This document shows, in pieces, positions 56,131 through 64,000 of a stretch of 64,000 nt of DNA. The notes under the pieces were generated by a model. That model was not told where the DNA came from, did not search any database, and saw nothing but the letters and a program-made list of their open reading frames with translations. Position 1 is the first letter of the stretch; each line of letters starts with the position of its first letter. A program made the translations under genes and the position numbers. Source of the DNA: Mytilus galloprovincialis (taxonomy: Eukaryota > Mollusca > Bivalvia > Mytilida > Mytilidae); the NCBI RefSeq assembly GCF_965363235.1, contig NC_134844.1, positions 74,021,497 through 74,085,496 on the forward strand. The letters are read 5' to 3'.

Positions 56131-56300
56131 TTCCGAAAACCATCATAAGAAACAACTATATGTTAAGTTTCATGAAATGGATAAGCGGTTCTCGAGTTAC
56201 AGTGCGACATGCGGACGCCCGGCGGACGGACGGACGCCGGACATTTGTATACCATAAAACGTCCCGTCAAAATGTTGACGGGCGTATAAAAAAGCGTAGT
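56130..56300 (+). repeat. Repeat end with CGTCCCGTCAAAATGTTGACGGG hairpin
   Basis: TAAGTTTCATGAAATGGATA, GTTCTCGAGTTACAG, GACGGACGGACG, then a short palindrome around CCCGTCAAAATGTTGACGGG. Confidence 0.5.
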
Positions 56301-56344
56301 GCGCCCGTATGTCAGAAGGAAATCTGATTTGTATGTTTTTTGAC

Positions 56345-56725
56345 GAGTCTTAGACTTTAGTCGAAAAGGCGAGACTAAGCGATCCTACATTCCGTCGGCG
56401 TCGGCGGCGTCTACAAATATTCACTCTGTGGTTAAAGTTTTTGAAATTTTTATAACCGTTTCTTAAACTATCCTGGATTTCTATTAAACTTGGACAGAAG
56501 CTTTTTTATAATCTTAAGACAGAATCAAGAAATTTTTAAATATTTATTAGATTCATAAACTGTCCTGTGTTTTTACCAAACTTGGACAGAAGCTTTTTTC
56601 AATCAAAAGATAGTATCAACAGGAATATTTTATTGATTTATTTTCTCGTTTTTGTTGAGCATATGATTAACAGAAAGAATAGGCGAGACACTGGGTTCCG
56701 CAGAACCTTTACGATTTTTTTTAAC
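56345..56725 (-). repeat. Inverted copy of the family nested at 4.7-5.4 kb
   Basis: GAGACTAAGCGATCCTACAT, AATATTCACTCTGTGGTTAA, ACTTGGACAGAAGC and GGCGAGACACTGGGTTCCGC are inverse matches of 4736-5412. Confidence 0.65.
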
Positions 56726-56789
56726 AAAGTGTCTGTTTAACATATTGTATGAGATAATCTATGAAATAAATTTAATGACTGTGGTATGT

Positions 56790-56905
56790 TCATTGCTCAC
56801 TGTTGAAGGCCGTGGGGTGACTTATGGTGAAAACTTCTGTGTCATTTTATTTCTTGCGATGACTTGTCTCATCCCCAATCATACCACATCTTTTTCTTGT
56901 TATCA
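56790..56905 (+). repeat. Interspersed repeat (GTTGAAGGCCGT ... CATACCACATC)
   Basis: GTTGAAGGCCGTGGGGTGAC through ATGACTTGTCTCATCCCCAA and TCATACCACATCTTTTT; fuller version of the fragment at 24688 and 38244. Confidence 0.55.
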
Positions 56906-57179
56906 AAACTTCAACACGTATTTTCAAAAACTTAAAGAACGGTTGTACGAATATGTATTGAAACTTCGTAACCAGCTTCAACATGTTCATTTGTGGACAA
57001 GAATCATTTGCGAATCTATAAAACACGTATTCAAAATGTCGATTAACTGGAAACAACAAAGTATACCAGAATTTGTTAAAACGCTCCACGAACAAGTCAA
57101 GCTGACGACAGACGACGACGAAGTGATACCAAAATACGAACGCAGAATTTGTATGCGGTCTTTTAAAAACCGACATTAG
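56906..57179 (+). CDS. Unidentified ~90-codon open segment, possible exon or gene relic
   Basis: The frame continues out of the repeat into 91 codons that look protein-like: NFNTYFQKLKERLYEYVLKL, then NQLQHVHLWTRI, NWKQQSIPEFVKTLHEQVKL, TTDDDEVIPKYERR, stop TAG. Composition is amphipathic-helical and GC is higher than the surroundings. I do not recognise a family; there is no clear splice acceptor, and the upstream part is repeat. It could be a last exon, a relic or chance. Confidence 0.3.
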
Positions 57180-57406
57180 ATGTATTGCTCTGTTGATAAA
57201 TTTATTATTTACTTGAAATATTTACAAAATACTTTTGAAAAAATACTTCTTCGTTCTGAATTTTTTTTCAACAACTATTCATTTATCAGTATCCATCTTT
57301 ACCGATCTTGTCGATTAAACGTTAACGCAACAGATAGGAGGATTCCCGTGTAATCAGTTATGTAATTTGACACGTGTAAGACGGTTAATTGATTTACAAT
57401 CCCATC

Positions 57407-57606
57407 ATGAACAAAAAATGGATAAAAACTACCGATTTTTCTATGAAACTTTAGACGCACCCGTGTTTTTTTTTTACAATGGGGTGTTTTTTGTTCTGTA
57501 ACTGTGGACATTTTTTGTCCTTTATGAATCCATATGACAAAGACTCCAATAAGGATAAATTTTGTTTCATAGAAAAATCGGTAGTTTTTATCCATTTTTT
57601 GTTCAT
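57407..57606. repeat. Perfect 43-bp inverted repeat around a 114-bp loop
   Basis: Left arm 57407-57449 starts ATGAACAAAAAATGGATAAA; the right arm 57564-57606 is its exact inverse, ending TTTATCCATTTTTTGTTCAT. Transcripts would fold into a long perfect hairpin. Confidence 0.88.
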
Positions 57607-57609
57607 TTT

Positions 57610-58750
57610 TATCGGATACAATAGATTGCAAAATACAAACAATTAATTGAAGTTTCGTATGCATCTATCAAGACCAGGCAATTTTTGACTAGTATAAAGG
57701 GTTGCCTTGGTTTTATAGCTCAAAACGGTATTATTCGTTTTGCTTTACATTGGGTCGAATAATGAAATAATAGCTCAGCACACTTCGGCGCAGACCAGCA
57801 GACTTTGGCGCAATGGTGTGCGATGGTTTATATAACGCGGGATACCTCAATTAAAGTCTACATAATTATGTGCAATTATTATGAGCAGTTTAATTGTTTC
57901 AATGTAAGTATATAAAGCATTTACTATTGTGTTATTGCCTATGGATGTTATAGTTCAATTTGCTGCGTTCTTATTGAGAGATCGTCCTATTTGATGTTTT
58001 GAATGTGGAAATCATTTTTGCTTCTACATGTATCTTTACTCAATTTGTTCCTCTAATGAGATCCTCATTTACCATTATATATTCATATGAAAAGTTTGTG
58101 GACCCGTATGTATTTAGGGAATGATACCCAATCGTACGTATAAAAAACAAATCTTTCGTGTATTTCTCGTTTCACAGTCCTACATGTATATTGAATTTTA
58201 CTCACAACTCAGTAAGTTGATACCAGCGCGGGTACATGTATGCTTAAACCTCTTATTCTAGATGTCAGGTAACTTTCTTGTGTTTATATTCATATGTTGG
58301 ATTGCTGTCTGATTGACGAATACTCGTCATTTTATATATATAGATTTTTTTTAATTTGTTTTTTAGGGATGCACCCAGTTGCACCTTCTCATTTAAGATA
58401 TATTTCCGTGGCATAACCTCGAAAGATTAGTCACATCACTAAAAACAATAAGGGAAATGAAACTTCTTCTCGCATGTTGAATTTTGGGTAATAGTCCTCT
58501 TCATCAAAATACTGCCTTGAACTCAATTTTGGTATAAATATAAAGAAGCCACAATTTGGTTCTGAAATGGATATTTTTGTAAACACCAAAAGCTAGGTAG
58601 AGCATATCCCTTAATTGATATAGGCTCTTAAATTCTGCAATGTTGAGAGACCATGCTAGGGCTGTTAGCAAGTCAAAATCGCTAAACTCTCATTATCCGT
58701 TGAGAGATTTTCTGAAAATACCGAATGGCTTTTGCCTTATTCGAAACTAA
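57610..58750. other. Non-coding stretch
   Basis: No gene or repeat recognised. Confidence 0.3.
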
Positions 58751-58761
58751 AACATTAGCAA

Positions 58762-58850
58762 ATATAACTGGTGGCCTTCGGCTGTCAATTGTTCTTTTTG
58801 GGTTGTTGTCTCTTTGACATATTCCTGATTTTCATTCTTAGTTTTAAAAT
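58762..58850 (+). mobile_element. Short Naiad-family tail end
   Basis: TGGCCTTCGGCTGTCAATTG, GGGTTGTTGTCTCTTTGACA and TTTTCATTCTTAGTTTTA match the last ~85 bp of the tail at 3650-3728. Confidence 0.55.
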
Positions 58851-59940
58851 AACTAAAAATATTATTAACAATTGTTAGTTCAAAATACATTTAACAAGTC
58901 AGAGTGCGTTGATACATGTTATATTCTACTGAATCTACTATATCCGTTATTATTACGTAATATATATATATCATACATGTAAGTCCTGTGTCCAGGTGGA
59001 AATAACGGGCGGTAATAACAATATGTGATTTGTATGTCAGGTGAAAGTGACAACGGGTGGTATGTATACTACAATGTTTATCGTCTTCCATTATACATGA
59101 GGGTAAAGATGGGGGTTTATAGAAGGAAATTATAGACAAAAAAATAAAGAATACAGAAAATAACCAGACAAATATATAGAAAAGAAAATGATGAGGTACT
59201 AGAATATATGGAATAAAGAATGATCGGCAAAAGGTAAAACGAATTATAAATTGCCTAAAATAGAATACAGAAATAATGAATCCCCATTCAGACCCTCATG
59301 ATCTGACATTTAATGCTTTAGGACAATTATGGGCATGCGATACAGTTTTAGACCGACAGTGATTTTCTTTTACAAAATCAATTTGTACATGTGTATATGT
59401 GCTAAAAATTATATCTTCATGTGCTAAATTTAAAAGACAAATGGGTTTGAATTATTCGACATTTACTTAATATTTCGGTTTCTTGGACATTTCTGTCCTT
59501 TGCGCAGACACCCTTAACATTTTATGTTTCAAAATATAAAGATATGCAGATTTCGGTAAAGAGATAAGGATTATCTTCATTACAAAATTGGGTTGTTACT
59601 ACATTTGTGTAACAATTCTTTGTTAAAAGAAATTGATTTAAGAAAAAACGGTATTTTTGTTAAATATTTATCTAGTTAAAAAAAGTCGTTAATTTTTTCA
59701 TAATAGTTGGAACAAAAATCTCCATACGGTATCAAGCCAAATTTCTAAAAAGAGGAGACATATGCTCTTAAGCTAAATTAAAATGGTTAAATCTCGAAAA
59801 AAAATGTTAAAATGCTAAAAGAAAGAGTTTAATGTCTGCTTTTTTAGATTAATTCTGCGAATTGTTTTTGTCCGCATAAAACATCAAACAGAGAGATAAA
59901 GAGAATCACAACTAATTGAATAAAATGGAGGATTGAAATG
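58851..59940. other. Non-coding stretch
   Basis: AT-rich; no gene recognised. Confidence 0.3.
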
Positions 59941-59944
59941 GAGA

Positions 59945-59990
59945 ATGTGTCAAAGAGACAACAATCTAACCAAAGAGCAGAAAATGGTGC
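59945..59990 (-). mobile_element. Very short Naiad-family tail fragment
   Basis: GTGTCAAAGAGACAACAATC then AACCAAAGAGCAGA is the inverse of the GTTGTCTCTTTGACA end block. Confidence 0.4.
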
Positions 59991-59999
59991 GTCTAAACC

Positions 60000-60940
60000 C
60001 GGCTCAGGACTCCCAAGTGCACTAATGAGTTATAATATGCTACTAAGGACTAAAAGAGTGATGTACAATGTAAACAAATTTCTTATCTAGATAGACATTG
60101 ATATTTAATGCATATATTTAAATTTAATCATTAAAGATCACAAATAATAACTGAACAATGCCTGTGCCGGTTTTCGTTATTTTTTCCGAAAATCACTGAA
60201 CTATCAGACACGTGTCAAATTACATAACTGATATCAATATTACCTTAAAAAATGAAAAAAATAATTATTTGGAGAAGAAAATTACCCTGACATTTAGATA
60301 TATTTACCATAAAAATAGTTTTAAACATTTTTTAAAAATCATTTAATATGCATCGGTTTATGATTTAATGAAAAAATATAGAAAATTGTTAAGCTGTTTT
60401 TTTATTAGGAAGGAAAATAATGTTTGCATCGAGAAAAATAGCCCCTCCCCTATAAATGATAATTAATTTACCTTATTGGGGGCTTAAATTTGGACACCGA
60501 TCGCGAGACCTGACTGCCATAAACAACATATTACGAACAGCAAACAATTGATATGTATGAAAGACAACAACGGACACAAAATGATTGCACTGAATAATTT
60601 CAACTACCATTCAGATTGATTTTTCAAATCTCATCAAATTAGACATGCATTTGAAAAAAAACCTTGGGATATCTATTACCGTTTGGTTTCAAATTGGAAT
60701 TAAAAATTGCATTTCCGCAAAGAGTTTTAGGTAAAATCCCGTGAATCTCACCTCCTAGAAATTTGAAGTGTCAGGATGTTTGAAATATGTCTGAATTTCT
60801 TACATTTATTTATTGCAATCAATTATACCAAACATGTAGTTGAAATAATTTCTAGAACCAGTCACTGTCTGTAGATATAATGTGTCGGACATTGTATGCA
60901 TAAAAATAAAATTAAGATTTTTAACTTTATGAAATAAAAT
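60000..60940. other. Non-coding stretch
   Basis: AT-rich; no gene recognised. Confidence 0.3.
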
Positions 60941-60944
60941 TAGT

Positions 60945-61070
60945 AAGGGTTTCGCGGAACACAATGTCTCGCCTTCGTTTGCCGTAAACTTGAACTCTCA
61001 GGCTGAACAAAATCAAGACACTATATTTTGACTGTTAGGAGCTTCTGTCCAAGTTCACAAACATTTCCGG
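60945..61070 (+). repeat. Short copy of the GGTTCCGCGGAACC family
   Basis: TAAGGGTTTCGCGGAACACA, ATGTCTCGCCTTCG, GCTTCTGTCCAAGTTCAC; related to 4736-5412. Confidence 0.6.
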
Positions 61071-61249
61071 TGCCTATAAATAGCCGACTTTAATTTTAAG
61101 TCATTTGAATCTGAGCTGGCAAAATAGCATATTATCTATTATGCTGGTATCAGCAAAACAGCTACAAGTAGTGCCTTTAATTAAAATGCATATTGATTTT
61201 AAATACTATTCTAAATAAAATAGCTTTGAGAATCGTGTAAAAAGCGTTC

Positions 61250-61496
61250 GTTGTTCATTCGTCACTGAATCATTCATCGTGCGTGTATCGTGCGTGCGTG
61301 TATCGTGCGTGTATCGTGTATTTATCATTCATCGTGCATCGTGCGTGTATCGTGCGTTCATCATTCATCATTCATTTTGCGTTAATCCTCCGTGTAACGC
61401 TCATCGCTCATCGTGCGTGTATCGTGTATCGTGCGTGTACCGTGCGTGTATCGTGCATTCACCGTGCGTGTATCGTGCGTGCGTGTATCGTGCGTG
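61250..61496 (+). repeat. GTGTATCGTGC minisatellite, array 2
   Basis: Same units as array 1 (CGTGCGTGTATCGTGCG, TTCATCATTCATC). It ends directly at the right 29-bp inverted repeat. Confidence 0.85.
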
Positions 61497-61525
61497 TGGT
61501 CAGTTTGAATTTTAGAAGGTCTGTA
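61497..61525 (-). repeat. 29-bp perfect inverted repeat, right copy
   Basis: Exact inverse of 53485-53513. Confidence 0.9.
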
Positions 61526-62205
61526 CATGCATGGAATGACACTTGGGTCTATTTGAGCAAGAATGTACACTTCTGTGTAATTCAAATTATTTCTTCGAAA
61601 AACTTCTTCTCCATGGCTTAGTTAAAATTACAAAAAGAACATTTTACCGGCATGAAAATAATATCAATTGCAGAACCTTTATGAGCATGCTTGAAAGACT
61701 CGCTACTCCTACAAAAGTCAACTGATAAAATATTCTTGTGGATATATGTATATCTACATACGTGTAGTATGTCCTCATTAACTATGAGTTCTGATGACTT
61801 TCTTTTGCAGTAGTATATTTAAGACAAAATTCTCAGTTCCAAAGTGGCATCACTTATATATCATAATTTCCTGTCGATATGAACATCTACATAGTATGTC
61901 CTGATTATCTACCAAGTTAATGAAATTCTTGTTTCAGAGGGTTGCGATGAAAGGAACAGGACTAATGGACGGACGGATTGACGGTCAAACATATTATTCT
62001 AATGATTATTGACTTTGTTGTGTGTGGTATGATAACTTCGTAAATCCAATTAATTTGTTTATGATTCTCAATTTCTGGAAATAAATTAGATAACATAGCG
62101 AAGACTAGACAAAAATGAACTATGCTTCTAAATATTCGTAATGAAACAGGTATTGCAAAATTATTTTCATTTCAAGATTTTTGTTATATGGTAAATATAG
62201 GTGCA
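61526..62205. other. Non-coding stretch
   Basis: No gene recognised. Confidence 0.3.
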
Positions 62206-62207
62206 AC

Positions 62208-62345
62208 AGTAGTATACCGCTGTTCAAAACTCATAAATCGATAGAAAAGGGAAAAAAACGGGTTACAAATTAAAACTGAGGGAAACGCATTAAATATAAG
62301 AGGAGAGAACAACGACACAACATTAAAATGTAACACACACAAAAA
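62208..62345 (-). repeat. Inverted copy of the GAACAGCGGTATACTACTGT repeat
   Basis: CAGTAGTATACCGCTGTTCA, AAACTGAGGGAAACGC, AGAGAACAACGACACAACAT; third copy after 41545 and 43105. Confidence 0.7.
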
Positions 62346-62394
62346 TATCATACATTATAGATGAAATCGGTAGAGTAAGTATGGAGATTACTGT

Positions 62395-62585
62395 TAGACA
62401 ATTCGCCGTTCCAGAATCTAATTCATTATTGGTAATATTTCTAAAAGCGTACACTATAACGTTGTGATTGGTTTGTGTTTAAAAGTGATAAACTATAGAA
62501 ATTCCACAAATGACGAACACGTTATTTTCATTTTGGTGAATGAATAATTAGATTACCCATAGTCCTCTAGATTCTGAAAAGGCAA
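62395..62585. mobile_element. MITE-like repeat (GGGTAATATTTYTAAAAGCG family), copy 2
   Basis: Same order of blocks as 16385-16580. Confidence 0.6.
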
Positions 62586-62689
62586 ATTAATTGTTTATTT
62601 ATTTACAAAAAAATGGCCTTAGCCCACTGTATATTGCACTGACAATTACATTATGATCAACACGAATATAAACTTCTCAAAGGGATGAA

Positions 62690-63260
62690 ATCCGTTACTC
62701 TGGAATGGCAAGTATTTCCGGGTTCACTATAAACGATAAGGCATCTTACAAAAATGGAAGGTTACAAGGACATTATAGATTTAATGCACACACAGTCATA
62801 TTAGCTTTTGTTTATACAAAATGTTATTAAGACAAAAATCAAAATAAAATATATTTAAGGCTTTTAAATCTTTTTTACATATCATAGCAGTTAGGTTGTT
62901 GATGTGGAAAAGTAATGTGCTGTCCTTCTTTATGTGTCTTAAGTTTATCCGGGAAACTCAAAGTCCACCCTGCTTGTGTTCTTATTTTGCAATCGAGTAC
63001 GTTGACAACAGGATTATGTTAAACAATATTTCAACAGGTGTCGTAGATATAAATACAGTATACTGAAAATATTATTCCCGACAAATAGTTAAAATGACAA
63101 CAATGAAACAATAAACGCAACATTTACAATTAGCAAATTTAATATTTAAATTTCTGTATGTTCGTCTGTACGTTAGTGCATAAGAACCACATTTTTAAAA
63201 ATAATTATTTAGTAAATATTTTGCGTAGCTATGCAAAATATTGCGAAATAACACGAAAGA
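62690..63260. repeat. Partner of the 44.4-46.0 kb duplicated segment
   Basis: See 44397-46000; this copy lacks the PLE insertion and its surrounding ~1 kb. Confidence 0.5.
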
Positions 63261-63589
63261 TGTATTATAAGGATGAGTAGATCCCATGTTTTTTTTTTTA
63301 AATCAAATTGCAAAGTATTTTTGATAGTAACAGCAGAAAGGTAATGAATTTATTGAATCCCATGTAATTCTGCTCATTTTGGTTATAAACATGACACGGT
63401 AGCTCTAATGAGAGGCGGCGACGAATTTGCAAATGATTGTTTTGGAGTGTCTATTATTGTGTATACATGTATATATATTGGCGTTTATATTCTTCTGTAA
63501 GTACGAGAAAGTACTACAATTTTTCATTAAATTCCATCTAGCCAATTATGTATTATAGTATTATCATATTGATTCATTGCACAATGCAA

Positions 63590-63770
63590 ATATATTTGTA
63601 ATTTAAAATTGAATGCTTCTTTTTTATAGGGATGTAAAAGCGTTGACCTAATTACAATTTGTATGAAGCGCGAAAGCGTTTCATTCTAAAATTTGAGCAC
63701 GGTCAACGCTTTTAAAAACCTATAAAATTACGAAAAGAAGCATTCTTAAAATACTTGTAATTACAATTTT
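63590..63770. repeat. Foldback repeat
   Basis: GAATGCTTCTTTT, AAAAGCGTTGACC on the left; GGTCAACGCTTTTAAAAACC, AAAAGAAGCATTC on the right, around a small CGCGAAAGCG core. Confidence 0.7.
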
Positions 63771-63889
63771 TTGCTAGGATCATAAAAACACAATTTCTAT
63801 AAAGTTCTTCTTTTATTTATTTGTGCACTTAATTGTGGAAGTACTTGTCATCATGAATGTTGAATCTCATTTTGAAATGAAGGCTAATT

Positions 63890-64000
63890 TCAGAATGATG
63901 CGAAATTGTTGTTAGCCAATCAAAATAACGTATACATCTACATGAAGTTTAATTTCAGAATGACGCGAAATTGCTCAGTTAGCCAATCCAAATAACGTAC
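63890..64000 (+). repeat. Tandem duplication of ~64 bp at the window end
   Basis: TAATTTCAGAATGAYGCGAA + ATTG + TTAGCCAATC + AAATAACGTA occurs twice. Confidence 0.75.

Noticed and set aside
1-64000. tRNA or rRNA genes
   Set aside because: No A-box/B-box pair with a cloverleaf and no rRNA core sequence was recognised; a tRNAscan-SE run would settle it.

Overview
The window is eukaryotic, AT-rich, intron-containing and dominated by repeats. The split genes, lineage-expanded B-box and C1q proteins, a Penelope-like retroelement of the Naiad type and many short foldback elements point to a bivalve mollusc. Several interspersed repeats are ones I recognise from mussels (Mytilus), so a Mytilus-like species is the best guess. 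The species call is inference.

Host genes. Five are supportable. (1) A B-box/coiled-coil (TRIM-like, RING-less) gene runs off the left edge (1-1501, minus). (2) A DUSP3-like dual-specificity phosphatase (18005-21220, plus, 4 exons) has Lys where the signature Arg of its P-loop should be. (3) A BET1-like Golgi SNARE (28092-30521, plus; first exon not found) is present. (4) A secreted C1q-domain protein (39328-43867, minus) has three exons whose phases all agree. (5) A second B-box gene (50619-52557, minus) has its reading frame broken by a 221-bp element with an exact 8-bp target duplication.

Mobile elements. The most notable object is a full-length 984-codon Penelope-like element ORF at 10568-13522 (plus). 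Its order is N-terminal GIY-YIG endonuclease, CxC linker, then reverse transcriptase, which is the permuted Naiad order. The only in-frame stops are four TGA codons, all at positions where cysteine is expected, while the real stop is TAA. A hairpin with SECIS-like features lies 50-127 nt downstream of the stop. The element therefore looks like an intact selenoprotein-encoding retrotransposon, not a pseudogene. It sits between ~200-bp inverted repeats (10288-10495 and 14250-14463). Tails of related elements occur at 3.4, 47.0, 48.1, 58.8 and 59.9 kb, and a decayed PLE RT lies at 45 kb. A 5'-truncated LINE with a long open RT (32960-35116, minus) sits inside a 4.7-kb repeat element that itself sits inside a Harbinger-like MITE (three-level nesting, 32359-37303).

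Layout. 0-1.5 kb B-box gene; 1.5-10.2 kb repeats, mostly tandem and inverted copies of one long interspersed family; 10.3-14.5 kb Naiad locus; 14.8-17.2 kb nested TIR elements and a tandem array; 18-21.6 kb DUSP; 21.8-28 kb repeats and foldbacks; 28-31.3 kb BET1-like gene; 32.3-37.3 kb nested transposons; 37.9-39.1 kb minisatellites; 39.3-43.9 kb C1q; 44-50 kb duplicated upstream sequence and foldbacks; 50.6-52.6 kb disrupted B-box gene; 53.5-61.5 kb a gene-poor block bounded by perfect 29-bp inverted repeats; 61.5-64 kb repeats.

The host genes are unrelated to each other; no operon-like organisation is expected or seen. No tRNA, rRNA or CRISPR array was recognised. Boundaries of repeats were read by eye and are approximate unless a target duplication is named.
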